Assembly: GCF_019175285.1 (NCBI RefSeq) | Contig: NC_056526.1 | Span: 15,638,586 to 15,702,585 of the forward strand | Reading direction: 5' to 3' | DNA length: 64,000 nucleotides | Origin: Sceloporus undulatus | Taxonomy: Eukaryota; Chordata; Lepidosauria; Squamata; Phrynosomatidae | In this document: positions 1 through 13,589 of the stretch, in pieces | Layout: the number at the start of each line of letters is the position of its first letter | Numbering within the stretch: the first letter of the stretch is position 1 | Position numbers and translations under genes: made by a program | Notes under the pieces: model-generated | What the model was told of the DNA's origin: nothing | The model's database searches: none | Seen by the model: only the letters and a program-made list of their open reading frames with translations

Positions 1-974
1 ACCAGTCTGGGGACTCATAAAATTCATCATGGGCTAGTTTTCCCTCTTTCAATCTATGTCACAGTAACTTTAGCACTAGGTACTAGGGTTATTGTTGTTT
101 GATTTTTTTAAAATGCCAGAGCCTGGTATTCTAGAAGAATTAAGCTGGTTGGCTGAACAAAACACTCAACAGCCTGAATATTTCATTAAGGCATGGACGC
201 TTTAATCCAGGGAAGAGCCTTTTTCCTGTTCCTCACTGTGCATCTTTAGATAAAAATTACTCACTTCATCCAAGGGATACTAGATAGGAATGAGGAAGGG
301 TATTCATCTGTAGTCTATTTTTAAATAATTTAGCTGAATCCAGCTATTAGAATATACTTCAGCTTATTTATAATTCAGGGATGGTTTGTTAAATGGATTG
401 TTTCTTATTCTGTCAATTCACCCGGAGGGGTAAATAGTTCATGTACATGTACATAAAAATAATCAGTAATAGTAATTGTTTTGAGTCTGTTTTTCAATAC
501 TGGAATGGGTGGGGAAATGATACTTACAGAAGTTGGAATAAGGAAGGTTCTTTGAAGTTGCATCACTTTTACAGGTGGAATTTCAGCAACAGCCAGGAGA
601 AGGCTCCACCTAAAAATAATGGCTTTCTGAAGTGGAAATGTTAAAATGGCCATGGTACTCCAGAAAACCTAATGTAATCCTTCCTATTTAGGATTTAAAA
701 TGTTGTACTCCCTGGAAGGCCTTCAAATGTTTTAGCTTTCTCAGCACACTCAAGTGCCTTTCTCTCCGGAGGGGGAAAGGGACATGGTTTTACTTGGGTT
801 TACTTGTATCTCTGCCTTCCACTAGGAGAGGAGGAAAGAAGGGGCTGGGGAGTGTATGGGTAGGAGAAGGCAACAGTTGGCTAGCCCTCCTTTCCTTGCT
901 GAGGTGCTAGGACAAATGGAAACTATTATAGGTGTTTATCAGCATATGTGGTGACCCAGCTTCAAAACTCCAAC
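1..974. other. no recognised feature
   Basis: I see no gene and no repeat I can name here. Open frames are short and lack any recognisable motif; base composition is ordinary. Confidence 0.5.
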
Positions 975-1400
975 AACCTCTCCTAGTATAATTAATAGCA
1001 TGGGGGACAAAACTGAGCTCTGAGATAACCCACAGGCATGGGTTCAAGCAGGAATTCCCCAGCACACTTTCTAGTTTGCCCCTCCAAGTTTGCCCTCCAG
1101 AAGAACTGGAACCATTGCAAGCAGTGCCCCAAGTCCATCTCAGAGAGGCAGCTCAGAAGTCGATGGTAGCAAAGCCTTGAAAGGACGAGCAGGACAATAG
1201 GGACGCATTCTCCTGTCCAGTTACCTGTGTAAAGCATTGCCCTGGTGATCAAGCTTCTTGTCCTATGGCCAGGCCTGAAGCCAGATTGAATGGGATCTAG
1301 ATAATCTATTTCCTCAAGGAACCCCTGGAGTAGGATAACCACTTGCTCCAGAACCTTGCCCCAAAATGGAATATGGGAGATTGGTGTAACTTTGTATAAC
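975..1400 (-). mobile_element. L2-type LINE fragment, reverse transcriptase region
   Basis: Read on the minus strand, the translation contains DPIQSGFRPGHRT followed by a degenerate [10 protein letters not shown]-like segment and LQWFQFFW. These are the palm-region motifs of L2/CR1-clade reverse transcriptases. The part upstream of the FLEEIDYLDP motif lies in a different frame, so at least one frameshift is present, and the YADD block is absent. It is an old, truncated, non-functional insertion. Confidence 0.75.
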
Positions 1401-2161
1401 TGGAGTAGTTATCCAGTGTAGTTGAGCTCAGGGAGACGTGTTTTGTTTTGTTTGTAGAGGCGTCACACAGCTCCTTTTGGGCAGGATGGAACCCGTACTG
1501 ATGCAGTGAGGCATTCACTCACACTTTGCTCACTCAGCCAGTCCTCCTTGGCTGCTTTTATATCATCCCGAATTTGTCAACCTCCTTGAGTCCCAAACTT
1601 GGGGGAAAGGCAGGGTTTACTATTAGTGGAAAATGATAATAATGATGATGGTAACAACAATGGCAGCAATGATAATGATCATGACATGAGCTTGATGCTG
1701 TGCTTTATTTCACACCAAAGCTCTTCCTATACAGGAAATGCTAATGAAAAAAGAGGGATTACATTTTTTTAGTGTATCCATTGGTTTTCCACCCTACAAG
1801 AACTTTATTGCCACTTAAAAAACCATACAAGTAACTGTTAATATGATATAGCCAACGCTGTTGTTATTGCTGTTTATCAATGGCAGTGAAGCAATGAGAT
1901 GAGGTAATATCTCTCCTCCTAGCATGTGCCCCCACACTCACAACACACACAACATACGTATGCATATCTTCCACACTGGTCAGTATGGGTTGAACTGGGC
2001 TTAGGAATGGTGATTATTACCACAAACTTTTACCTTTCTCATTGCTGGGATGCTTTATTTAAATATGTCTATTTCCTTTTATTTTCCTAAAATGGTATTT
2101 AAGCACTTAATTAAATTCATCAGATTGAGCATGTGATGCACTTCCCTAATTTGGCTCTATA

Positions 2162-2367
2162 ACAGACAGGCCAAAAAAGCTGCTTCAGGTCACTTGGAGG
2201 TATGGTGTTTAATTATGCAGTGTCTAAGAGTCTGAAGCTGCACAAAGCTGCACTCCAGTCTTTAGGACTAGAGTGTGGCTTTGGGTGTGCTTTGGATCTT
2301 AGGACACATATCATTTAAACGCATACCTCCAAAGTGACTTGAAGCAGCTTTATTTTGGCCTGTCTGT
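2162..2367. mobile_element. palindromic MITE
   Basis: The left end ACAGACAGGCC is matched in reverse complement by GGCCTGTCTGT at the right end. Homology between the two halves continues for about 45 bases at each end and then more weakly to the centre, so the whole element folds back on itself. There is no coding content. The class (hAT-like or other) cannot be decided because I cannot define a target-site duplication. Confidence 0.8.
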
Positions 2368-2443
2368 ACCAGGCCTTTGTTAAGCCTTATTTAAGTCTTT
2401 TCGTTCTTCAGCAATGGTTTTTGACAGGCACACTTTTATTACG

Positions 2444-2636
2444 ATATAATGGGTCCTTGTCCCCCATGGATTCTAAAATCTGTGGATGCTGAAGTTCCAT
2501 TATATATAATGGCGCCCTTTATATAAAATTGCAATAAAAGGTATGCTTTTTGGATTTTTTTAAGGGGGGATATTTTCAGTCCGTGGATGCTGGAATCCAT
2601 AGATGCACAATCTGTGGATATGGAGGATGAACTGTA
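2444..2636. mobile_element. Tigger/pogo-like MITE
   Basis: The sequence carries the repeated phrases 'gtggatgctg' and 'tgtggatatggagg' and ends in ACTGTA, as in the widespread Tc1/mariner-Tigger derived MITEs of amniotes. The left end is decayed (ATGGGTCCTTG). Family assignment is from remembered consensus, not a search. Confidence 0.6.
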
Positions 2637-3319
2637 ATTGTTTCTGCTTTATTTTTCTTTTGCATTTGTCTGTTTCAATCTGTTGTACAATCTAAAATAT
2701 GGAGCAATTTTCAACTTCTATAAATCAAAGAATGATATTCTATCAAATATCAAATTTATAAAAAAATATAGTCCCATAGTCTACATCACTTACTTAGTTA
2801 TGAATAAGTGGCTAAGTAACATCTCCTGCCCCTGCTCCTGTCGAAACCTACTTTACCAGACAGTAGCTGAAACACAGAAATATGGAGGTCTGTTCAGCTG
2901 CTGACTGGGACTGAGGACAATGATGTCTCCAACTTCTCTCATCAATGAGCAAGGCTATGACCTATGACAAAAAAATGGAGCAGAGCCCTTCTTCTGATTG
3001 TCATAGACTCACTCACTGGGGTGTGTGTGGGTGTGTGTGTGTGTGTGTAGGAATGAAAACATCATTGTCCTACACCTCTGAATCACCACCTGAACAGATT
3101 TCCATCTTTCAGTGCACCCACTGCCTGGCAAAGTAGGTTTGGGAGGACATTTACAATGGTGGCAATAGGACCATAATTGTGATGGCATAGTATTAGTGAA
3201 TAGAGAGCAGTTATAGATCCATAACTTTGGATCTATAAATCTGTAACTGAAATACTGAATCCAGACATTTTCTATATGTGTGAGCCACATGGGATCCAAT
3301 TTAGGAGAAATGCAACATA

Positions 3320-3349
3320 TTAAATAAATAAATAAATAAATAAATAAAG
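3320..3349. repeat. (AAAT)n microsatellite
   Basis: Seven or so perfect TAAA units. It may be the tail of an unrecognised retroposon. Confidence 0.85.
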
Positions 3350-4420
3350 CATTCCATACTTTCTGTATTTTCCATTCTATGTTTTCTATACATTAGCATT
3401 TGGAGATATGTAAAATTTGCTGTATAGCTGAGTTCCAGTCCTCACATTAGTGCAACAGTGTACCAGATCATTCACTCTCTACTTGCTTCCTTTTCTGGAC
3501 ATCTTAAAGGCATATTTGATAGGTTTTAGGAAGCTAGTTCAATGGTATCTTGTATCTTATTTCAACATGGTGCCCTTTAGGCATCCTTTCCCCCTTTGTT
3601 TTGTGAAGGCTAAACAAGAAACTTCAACTGCCAATTGTTCCATGCTGGAAAGCTATGAATTATGAGTTGGGAAACTGTGTAATTCCACATGTGGCGATGC
3701 ACAATCTAAATCCAGCTTGTTATTTATTTAGTGTATTTACCTCTGTTAAGTAAACATCCAGGTTTGTCAGGATTTCCCACTGAAAACCCTCATGTTATCC
3801 TGAGTATAATTGTCTCTTTATTGCCATAGACATCTGGTATAATTTTCCTGCAGAAGTAAGAATGGTTTATTTCCTTCCCCTAAAGCAATGAAACAAGGCA
3901 TTTCCTCCTTCTTTTTAATTAACTACACAGCTATACCTGGAGCAGACAGAAGTGGATAGTTGAGCATGTTTGAGGTTGGAAAAGATAAGAAAGGAAACAG
4001 TATGAAACACTCTTGGTTCAAGTTTTATATGCTACACTTTCCACAATATTATATTCTATACAACTGGTGTGGAACTTCATACAATTTCTCATTTATCTTC
4101 TTCAACTCACCCATCTCTCCCCCTCCACCCAACATCCCTTCTTTTGTGTGTGCATATTTTCCTCTCAATGTCTTGAAAATGTGGCTGAGGAGAAAAGGTT
4201 AGTTGTTTATTTATGTGTGGGGAGTCCTTCCCACCATCCACCACCCCCAAGAATTATGCTGTGACTTCCAAAGGTTTCAGTTGGTCAATCATATTATTAC
4301 CTAATGGTTTATTTTGAGGTGTATAGGCAATCATAATTAACAGTCTTATAAAGTTAGCACAATGAGCGAGAAGGAAGATCATCACTCAGAGAAGAAAGAG
4401 GCCCTCTTCAATACGCTCCA
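3350..4420. other. no recognised feature
   Basis: Unique-looking sequence with no protein motif, hairpin or repeat that I can name. Confidence 0.45.
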
Positions 4421-4423
4421 ACA

Positions 4424-4466
4424 TTTGTTATTGTTAGCTGCCCTTGAGTTGGTTCCTACTTATGGC
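4424..4466 (-). mobile_element. 3' tail fragment of a Bov-B-like LINE or derived SINE
   Basis: The reverse complement reads as the familiar 'gccataagt...ggcagctaacaataac' tail shared by Bov-B LINEs and SINEs that use their machinery. Only about 45 bases remain. Confidence 0.55.
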
Positions 4467-4489
4467 TCCAGGGGTTTCTAAATGAGACA

Positions 4490-5195
4490 GATTATCTAGA
4501 TCCCTTTCAATCTGATCTCAGGCCTGGCTATGGGACAGGGACAATTTTGGTCACTTTGTTGGCGACCTATGCAGGGAGCTGAACAGAAGGAGTGTACCCC
4601 TGTTGGTTTTGCTGGAGCTCTCAGCAGCTTTCAATACCATCAACCATGGTATCCAACTGGCCATATTGTCACAATGGGACTTGGTAGCATTGTTTTACAG
4701 TAGTTCCATCCGTTCCTGGAAGGGTGCACCCAGAAGGTGGTGCTGGGGTCTGCTGTTCAACCCCCTTGGCCATTGGCCTATGGGGTCCCTTGGGGTTTTG
4801 TTTTTTGCCCCCCCTTGGTATTTAACATGAAACTGTTAGGAGAGGTTGTCCAGAGTTTGAGGATACGTTGCCATCAATATGTGGATGACACCCAACTCTT
4901 CTACTGCTTTCCACCACAGTCCAAGGAAGCTATCCTGGCCCTAAATCAGTGTCTATCATCATAATGGACTGGACGATGGCAAATAAATTGAAATTTAATC
5001 CAGACAAGACAGATGTGCTCCTGGTCAATTGGAAGGCAGATAAGGAAATAGGAATACATCCTGTGTTAGATAGAGTTACGCTCCTATTGAAGACACAAAT
5101 TCATAATTTGGGGGTACTCCTAGACTCAGCTTTGAACCTGGAGGTCATTACTGGAAAAGAAAACATTTCTGAAACCCAATATATGGAAGAATTTT
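4490..5195 (+). mobile_element. L2-type LINE fragment, reverse transcriptase domain
   Basis: Translated pieces in more than one frame show LSAAFNTINHG (motif A), QYVDDTQLF (motif C, the catalytic YVDD box) and NKLKFNPDKTDVLLV (palm/thumb). Their order matches L2-clade ORF2 proteins. Several frame changes separate the blocks, so the copy is dead. It has lost the endonuclease and the 3' end. Confidence 0.8.
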
Positions 5196-5254
5196 GAGCC
5201 AAACATCAGAATTCCTTTCTTGATGGAAGTTCTAGAGTTCATTGTTGCCTCGCA

Positions 5255-5400
5255 GGTCCAGGAGACTCCTGAGTGAGATAGATAATCTAGAACAAATTCA
5301 AGCAGGCATAAAACTTGATTATAGGATGGCCTACACCAGGAATTAGACAGGGAGAGTGTGTCCCTATTATTTCTGCTGGACCACTCAATGGAATCAATGA
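5255..5400 (+). mobile_element. second L2-type LINE fragment
   Basis: The bases 'gagatagataatctagaacaaattcaagcaggc' region and the following 'ggagagtgtgtccct...ctgctgga' repeat, in diverged form, the beginning of the reverse transcriptase palm already seen at about 4490-4620. This is therefore a separate short L2 remnant in the same orientation. Confidence 0.55.
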
Positions 5401-6266
5401 GTAATTATAGGAATTTTCCCCCCTGCTGCACAAAATTCATGACTATTCACAATTTGGGACTTGTTCCATGCAAAATTCGCACACACCCCCTCACACACAT
5501 AGATTCCTACACAGAAAATGCTGTTTTCTCTCCAAAAATATGTGTATTTTGTGTAAAATAAGCCCCAAACTGCAAAGATTTCACCATTCCAAGAATCTCC
5601 TCATTAGAGTTTCCCAACACTCAAGAAACATATTTTTCAACCTTTTAAAAAAGAACAACTTTCCATCCCTACTGTGGTTCCATATCTCTTCTCCAGGTTC
5701 ATGGTTTCTTAAGCTGTGTATAGTCATGAGCATGCATGTACGCAGCACCAGTATTAGGTTGGGGAGAGTTATATTATTTCATTGTATTGCTCATGAGTCA
5801 CCTTGAGAAACATTTGACTGAAAGGTGAATTATACAGATAACTGTTCAAAATAAAAGGTCTCAAAGGCCTGAGGTCCAGAGACCAACATTTTTGTCTAAT
5901 CAATATGTAAGCTAGCAGAAAACCAGCCCAGTCCAGTCTTAGCATCTTCTTCCTGCTGGGCTACACACCTCTATATCCTGCAAGGTGAGACCATGGGTCT
6001 CAAAATGTTGCATTGCACCCCAGGCTAAAGGAACAGTATCCACAGCAGTTACCCATACCACTTGGCAGGGAATTGCTTTTGGCTGGAATTCCAATAATGT
6101 AATTCTTTTGCTTTCACTTATTAAGTGTGAACACACACACACAATGCACACATCAATACAGATACACATCTTGGTTAAGAATAAAACAGTAAGGGGAAAA
6201 AAATAGAAGAAGGGCAAAGGAACAGATGGAAACCATCATTAACGCTCACACACAGTTTTAGCTAAG
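5401..6266. other. unrecognised sequence with a CA-rich stretch
   Basis: No gene recognised. A short (CA)n run lies near 6130-6145. Position 6266 is the left edge of the duplicated segment. Confidence 0.45.
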
Positions 6267-6394
6267 TCAATTCTGCCAAAAAATGGAGCGTGGAGGGTCA
6301 GAACAGAGAAGTAGGTGAAGGAAGAGTTATGGCACTACCAGGCAGCCTGTTATTTGTACAGACTGGAAAATTAGTGAAGAATATAGTTTGGAAA

Positions 6395-6490
6395 GGAATA
6401 AGTTGCATATTTCTGCCATGGCAGGGGGTTGGGCTGGATGGCTCTTGGAGACTTTTCCAACGCTTCCAACTCTATTGAGTCTATATACAC
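6395..6490 (+). mobile_element. CR1 LINE 3' tail (copy 1)
   Basis: Contains 'catggcagggggttgggctggatggc' type sequence followed by the 'cttccaactctat' tail typical of CR1 3' ends. It is the counterpart of 17105-17196. Confidence 0.75.
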
Positions 6491-7662
6491 TTTGACATAT
6501 GGACTGTCCCTAAATATACATATTTGTTTGCATGCAGATTTTGAGAAAGAACTGAGTACAAATGTGAGAAAAAATTGTGCCTCCCAAAGATAACTGGGGT
6601 TCCAGTTTGGAACAGATGATGTGGTTTAGTTTGTGTTCTCATTCAGTGACCAAAAAGTTCATTTTGGTCCAATTATGTACATATTTTTTTGTTAAAAAAA
6701 AAGACTACATCAAAACTCCAAACTCAACATATTTCTACCCCTCTCCCTCTCCCATTCTGCTTATTAGTCGGGAAGTGCTAATGTAGTTTGTTTTTACTTA
6801 AAATGGCAGACCTAATATAATTTCTCTTAATCCCAAGAGTAAATCCCAATGGGTACAGCCGGGGCTCTGTGTGAACTGAGCATGTGCCACAAAACATGTC
6901 ACAAGAATCCTTTGCAATGTGCAGACAGGAGTTTCTGTGACTGAAATGCAAGGGTTCTTCTGCAGATAAGACTATGCAGAAGAATTTCCCGGAGGCAGAA
7001 AGTTGGAACCCACCGTTTACCTTTAAATCAAACATATGCTCAGAGATAAATGGATTGTAAGAATGATGTTTTATCAGTCACAGTGAGTTATGTTAAACAG
7101 TAGCGGGGGGATACAATTATTTTCTATCTGGCAAATGTATCCAACATATTTATGTGTTAATAGTTCAAGGCAACAAGGAGTGCTGCAAACCATGGAAAGA
7201 TCTGAAATACTTGATCTCAAGATTTCTGAGATGAAACAAAGCAAACCACATTGGCCATGATTCTGTTAGCCTGTGTGACTACACTAATGGTAGATGGTGA
7301 TGGCAACACGAAGGTAAAGGATATATAGGATTGCTATTCCTCACAACTTTTGCAGGAATGCATAATTCCTTCATTATCTTCCCACTGTGTAAAACTGTGA
7401 AGATTCTTCATTGTCTAGGTATTAAATGAATTTCATGGTTCAGAAAGTACTTTGGAGAACACTTTTGTGTGGAACACACCTGCAGTTTTCCTTTCCATTT
7501 TTTTTGCTGCAGGAGAAGGTGTTAAATAACACTATTCATAGGGATGGGAGAGAGTTTTTCAAAAATATTTGGAAAAGATGGTTAAATAAAACTGAATTTG
7601 CTTGAGTTTTGAATCCGCACGGTTCACAGATTTGTTCCACATGAAAAACAAACAAACACGAG

Positions 7663-7712
7663 GGGTGTTTGTGTGTGTGTGTGGTGGTGTGTGTGTGTGT
7701 GTGGTGTGTTTG
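7663..7712. repeat. (TG)n microsatellite (copy 1)
   Basis: An interrupted TG run. The copy-2 counterpart at 18360-18388 is an uninterrupted TG run. Confidence 0.85.
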
Positions 7713-8306
7713 TTTTGTTTTTACAAAGAAAATAGGATTTCCTCTATGGAAAATATTTTTTTGGGGCAGAAAATGCCAATGTTTTCTGTGCCAACCCCCT
7801 GCTCTCTTTTATTTTCCATACGACAAGTCCTAAAAATGCAAATATTCTTTCTTAAAAACAGCACAGTGTTTTCAACTTACTTTCTCATAGCAAGAAGGAA
7901 AAAAAAGTTACCATTATTTCATTCTTTCCACACTTAGGAATCAAAATGTTGAAGATTTAGTACTCCCCTAATTGTTTCCGGTGTAGGATAAAGTTTCTGT
8001 ACGAAGAAATCACATACCTTTCTGTGTAGAAATAAGACTATGAGGGACTTTGCAAGTGGAGACAAACTTGTAGCGGCCATTCTCTTATCTGAAAGGTTTT
8101 CTCAGCAGAAAAAAAAATTAAAAAATGAAGTTTTTCATCCCTAATACACAGTGACACAGTTGCAGGGGCAAAATGACGCGCGGGAGTAATGGATGACTGA
8201 TGCTGGGGAATGGGAAGAAACACTGGAAACCATCTCGAGTCATGAGAGAGCACTTGATGAGCCTTAAGGTGCTCCAGAGATGGTGGGCCAGTTTCTCTGA
8301 TGATGT

Positions 8307-8932
8307 AAAGTTGGCCTCCAAATTTGTGGGTTTGAGATTTGGCGGTTTTGACTATTGTGACTTTGCAGTTGCTGCTTAACAAGGCCACCTCTTTACCCCG
8401 CTTCTCCTCACCCTTCCCTCCCAGCCAGTCAAAACAAACCGGTAATTCCCTGCTTTGCAAACTTTGCATCCCCTCTTCCAAAGTTCTCTTTGCAGTACTC
8501 CCAGGAACATCCAGCTTCCCTCCTCCTCCTCATCTCTTTCCACCAGATACAAGCAACACTGTACTTCCCCTTTGTGGTTTGGCTCAAACAACAGTATTCA
8601 GAGTGGAAAGACTGGGAAGTGAGGAGAAGGCAAAGTTGTTTCTCAAACTGGAAAATCACAGTGTTGATTTTTGTCTGTCTGAGGAAAGGGGAGGAAAGAG
8701 GAGGAAAGGAAATATGCTCTTTTTCAACGGTGGCTACTAAAATCAATTGAAAGCTGAACACTTTGGTATGTTGGAGGAGGCTTCATTTCAGGGTTCAAAA
8801 TAGTTTACATGCCGTTACTCTGGGGTGGGAGAGGACTTTATCATTCATGTTGGGGGGCTAACATATGTTATGGTTTTTCCTCTTTGTGAAGGTCCTTGGC
8901 CCCGAACCCCCTGTGAATATGGAGGGTGACTG
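8307..8932. mobile_element. Tigger-like terminal-inverted-repeat element (copy 1)
   Basis: Counterpart of 19002-19656. The left terminal bases read AAGTTGGCC instead of CAGTTGGCC. The right end GAGGGTGACTG is followed by TA. Confidence 0.6.
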
Positions 8933-9129
8933 TAGATGGATTTCTGGTTGTCCCTGCCATTGGATCCCTCCAGTGTCCTATAATGATCAATGCATTGGTG
9001 TTACTCTCCTTCCTCCCAGGGATCCAGTCAGATCACTATGGCCCACAAGCGGCATGGAAAGCAACAGCCATGCTGTTCTGGTCAGTGAGGAGGAGCATTT
9101 GGTTGGAAGTGTAGCCAAGGGCCGGATTA

Positions 9130-9830
9130 GGGGAATTTTATTATTGTTATAGCTCAATATTGCAAGAGGGGGCTTCTACGACGGCCCTGCAAATCTTCTC
9201 CTCATGTTTCCAAGAAACCAGGAGATTCCAATAACTGAACAGAAGCAGCTTTCTAAGTAAAGTTCAGTTTGTTCAAAGGGGAAAAACACTCACAATTCAC
9301 TAGCATACACACACTCATACAAGGCTCAGGAAATCAGAGGTTAGCGTGGAATAGGATTTCAGGCTTCACTAGGGTGATACGTACCAGAATGTAGACTCCC
9401 TCCGGGAATCGAATGGATGCATAGTAGTGGGACAAGTCGGTTCTGCAATGTGGTTTGAACAGAGCTGCCGGCATCCAAAGCAGAGGTCTGACTGAGCTGG
9501 AGTATAGAGACCTCCAAATGGCACGCGACTGGCAAAGTCGGAGTTTTTTATAGGGCAAAATCCTGGCCCTGGCAAGGTGTTTAATTCTTGCTTTTCATCA
9601 CCGGGATGTCCTGTCTGATTGTCTAGTGGACTTAAGCTCGCAGACAACGACGCCGGGAGGGGGTAAAACCTCAGGGAAGGCAAACATTTGCTCTTCTTGG
9701 CAATATGATATCCCTAGACTACTATATGATAGAGGTGCCCCTTGGATGGTGTTATAGTCCTCTTGCTTTGCTTGTAATGGGCGGACAGGCACTAGAGTTC
9801 ATCTGGGGTCATTAAGGGTTATCATTTATA
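9130..9830 (-). mobile_element. LTR-like or other pol II unit (copy 1)
   Basis: Counterpart of 19860-20560; see that entry. Named only on promoter and polyadenylation-like signals. Confidence 0.25.
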
Positions 9831-10429
9831 CCAAAATTATATATGGTGGAGCCCGGGTACAGAAGAAACACAAGGGTAATGAGTGTTCAAGGGGTTTCCC
9901 ATTGTCTCCCATGTCTTAATCAGGCATGCTTAGGAACTGCAGCCTAATGCATTAAGTATAAATATATGTCTTGCACGTACTCCCCAGATCAAATTTTATA
10001 CTACTTTCTAATTTTTAAGTACAATATCTCATTAATTAAGACCACGGTAAGCATGCGGATATGGAAAATAGACAGTACTTGTTTTGTTGGCCACATGCTT
10101 CCATGTGCCCAGTAGCCCACACTTAGGCATTAGTAGAAAGAAATGTACCAGAGGCTCTTGTATCCAAGATTTCCAGGATTCCGAATCATAAAGATGCACC
10201 ATGCCCCTCCTCCATTTTCTCTAAGCCCAATGTTCAGGGTTGTTGTTAGGGGTCAGACCCTAGTATAATCAACAGATTGTGGGAGCTGTATTTCAGAAAA
10301 TCAACTTTTCTAAACTTTGGCATATTCTTTTATTGCCTGATAGATTAAGTGAAAGAGGGGAATCTGTCGGACCCTTTTCTGACCTTGCTTCCAGTGTTGT
10401 ATTACATTGTTCTTGTTTACATAGATAAA

Positions 10430-10845
10430 GAGATCATAGCTTCTGGAAAGAACACAAAGAAACAACAAATTCTTTGCAGATACAGCTGAAGCATTCTTGA
10501 GAAGTGCCACACCAACCCCACTCAAACATTCAACAAAGGAGAGCATTCACTTTATGAGGTAATCTGTTTCTGCTGTTGAACAGATCTATCACCAAGAAGT
10601 TCCTTCCTAATGTTTAGATGGAATATCCTCTTTCATTTCAACCTATTGGTCTGAATTGTCTTGTAAGGACAGAAAGCAAGCTCATCCAGTCTTCCTCTTG
10701 ACAGTTCTTCAGATATTTACAAATGGTTCTTGAATTACCTCTAGAACTCCTTTCTCCAGGCTAAGCATACTCAACTCTTCAACTGTCTTGGTGTCCAGTC
10801 TTCTGGTTTTCAACCTCTTTTGGACATGTCCAGCTTGATGAAATA
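10430..10845 (-). mobile_element. CR1 LINE 3' fragment (copy 1)
   Basis: Counterpart of 21175-21605, reverse-complement of the CR1 ORF2 C-terminal region and 3' UTR. Confidence 0.65.
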
Positions 10846-12069
10846 CTATCTAAATTGTGTTGCCCCCAAAGGGGACACAGTACCTTCAGAGCTTCTTATA
10901 TTATTCCCCACCCCTCAACATTCATCTTCATCTACCACCTCCATCACCTGTGCTGGCCTGATACTTTTCATCCTGCTGCAGCATTCTTTCGGCCTGAGGA
11001 CGAAACTTTTCTAGAGAAATTCCACCTATCTCGAACTCTAAAAGCATTTTTTCGTGAGACAACGGTCAAAACACAAAATAAAAAGAAGACACTGCCGGAA
11101 ATGTTCAAATGAATTCGAGCAAAGGCAAAATGCATTCTTTCAATCTATCTGCAAAATACAGGAACACAGTGATTCTGGAGCCAATGCAGGCACACAATAG
11201 GGATGGCCTTCATTTGTATGGAAGCAAGAGTACAGAGCAAAAGTAATGTGCAACATTAAATAAACTGAATTATCTCTAGCACCTAAGTGAACTGAGCATT
11301 TACTGAAGCTGCACCCAAGACAGGCAAATGTTAACGAACTTTGCAAAAGTTGCATTATATTCCTTTTATTTATTTAAAAGGGTTTCAGGCCTGCTGACTA
11401 ATCTCATTTGCAGAGTACCTGAGAGACTATGCTCACCCACATTCCACAGTTTCTCTGGAGGGACACCTTAGCTTGTCCAAAAGTGGCACATGACACCCAT
11501 GAGGACTTATGTGTTTATGCATAAGACTTGCATATCAAAGAGAAAGCAGCATTTCCCCCCTTGCATTGGTGGCCTGTCTTGACTCCTTCCTTGGATAATT
11601 GCTCTCCCTTTTGCCCTGCCTAGATCATCACACTTCAACCCAAAGATCACCTTCAGCTGTGCAAACAAGTGTGGATCATGAATTTGCCAAGTTGGAAAGA
11701 ATTGCCTTAAGTTCTGGTCCGGCAAGTAAATGCAATTAACTGGTATAAGCAGGAGTGGAAACAGCTATGCTGTTGAGGACGGCTAAGAGTTGCAAATCCA
11801 GCAAGTTCTGCGACCCCAGAGTATGAAGATGACAGGTTGTTCATCACAAGTGGCATTCTTTTAAGGATGGATAAACCTGTTCAATTATGATTGTTCCTCT
11901 CAATGCTCTCATTTTGTTAAAATCTTGAAGTTTGTTTCCTGAACTTATGGGAGACATTGGCTACTTTTTAGCACAGGTTTGTTGATTGGACCACAAACCA
12001 CAAGAAAGCATCGTAACTATGTTGTGTTGGGCCAAATTGAATAGATGGTAGCTGTTTTTCCCAGCATGG

Positions 12070-12150
12070 GAGATGAATTGAGGAGTGAATGATGAATTGG
12101 ATGATGAATGATGATGTATGAACCTTTATTTATAAATAAATAAAGATGAC
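12070..12150. repeat. degenerate GAT-rich tract (copy 1)
   Basis: Corresponds to the clean (GAT)n array at 22817-22872, but here the trinucleotide pattern is broken by many single-base changes. Confidence 0.7.
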
Positions 12151-13369
12151 CATGTTGATTGTTAAAAATGCCCTGGATGGTAAATCTCTCAGGTGGAAAG
12201 AGGAACGAACTTCTCAGAAAATTATATAAATAAAAATAGAGGCAGAAAACCTAATTCAGGAGCAGATACAAACCATGGATAAAACCCACAGAGGTTTCAT
12301 GAGATGATTGTTGAATAGCCACTCAGAGGCCCATTCCAGTGTAAGCAACATACATCGCTGATTGTTGTTGTAATAATAATAATAATATTTATTTAGTATC
12401 CTGCCTTTCTCCAAATAATGAGATTCAAAGCAGATAACAAACTATTTTAAAAAACAATATATATCAAAACTATACAAAAGAATTGATAGAAAGTGCCTAA
12501 ATGTAAGATTGTAAAAAGCATTAAACAATTTATGAAAGTGTAAAAACATTAGACTGAGACCTTTTCAACCTATTGCCTTTTTCAATAGGTGTTTAGTTCC
12601 CAAGTAGTTAAGGATGAAGAATGAAGAAAGGACTTATTCAAAAATATTCAATTGTGTTAATAGGGAAAAAAAATGGAGTGGGAAATACTGGGGGATGAAA
12701 AATGCTCATTAGTTTTCAGGACTTATGCTTCATGAACAAACGAAATGTGCGTTGTAGTGCAGAAAACATTAGTTGTTTTGCAACCAACAAGAAATGTTCT
12801 TTTCTCTTGCACAGAAAATGCATCTGTTACGAGGGAAAATGCCATGGCAATCCCCACACGAATGCCACCAGAAACGATTCCATATGGTTTTTTTTTGGTG
12901 TGTTTCCTACCAGAAGGCAGGCCAGAAATGCACATGGTAGCACAGGGAAATGCATCTGTTCAAGAGGAATCTGGTGTGTGTTTGTACGTGCAGTTTTTGG
13001 TTCGTGTGAGCAGTGTAGTTTTCAAAGGGTGTTTTATTTAAGGGTAAAAAGAGGGGGGTGATGGAAGGTGGGGACCTTTCCACTTTCCTTGTAGAATGCC
13101 ATAGACCACACAACAAACAAAAAACTATAGGCATGAATTTGTCCTGTACCATCCCACCACTCCGCATCCAAGAGGAATAAATAGTTCCACTAAGACTTGT
13201 TTTGCATATGAACATGACATGTTAGTATGTTAAAAACATTAATTCACACATTACACACATACATCATGTGCAAGATGAGAGTACAGTCGGGGGTTGCAAG
13301 AATGCGAACTAGGGATAATAATAATAATGAATATTGGCCACCCTCTGCAGGCTGGGTGGCTTAGTATCC

Positions 13370-13480
13370 CAAGTCCGCAGATGTGTCTTTGAGAGGCCAC
13401 GTTTCTCAAGATCAGTAAAGCTCCCGAACGTTTGGGAACAAGCAAGCCCGTCCAAAGCATGCCTGGGACCTGGGATGCAG
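13370..13480. repeat. inverted repeat (copy 1)
   Basis: Diverged counterpart of the hairpin at 24672-24777. Confidence 0.55.
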
Positions 13481-13589
13481 TAGGGCTTGCGATCAGCCCA
13501 GCAGAATCAGTGGTGAATTTTAATGTGCAATAATTCTCTGGTGAGCACCCACACAAGCCAGTTTTGGGGTTTTGGTTTTCAATTGCAAT

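Noticed and set aside
8038-8481. 147-residue minus-strand frame
   Set aside because: It lies in the indel-rich copy 1; the corresponding stretch of copy 2 does not keep the frame, and no known motif is present.
12702-13061. 119-residue plus-strand frame with many cysteines
   Set aside because: Present only in the error-rich copy 1; copy 2 breaks it and composition is that of a low-complexity repeat.
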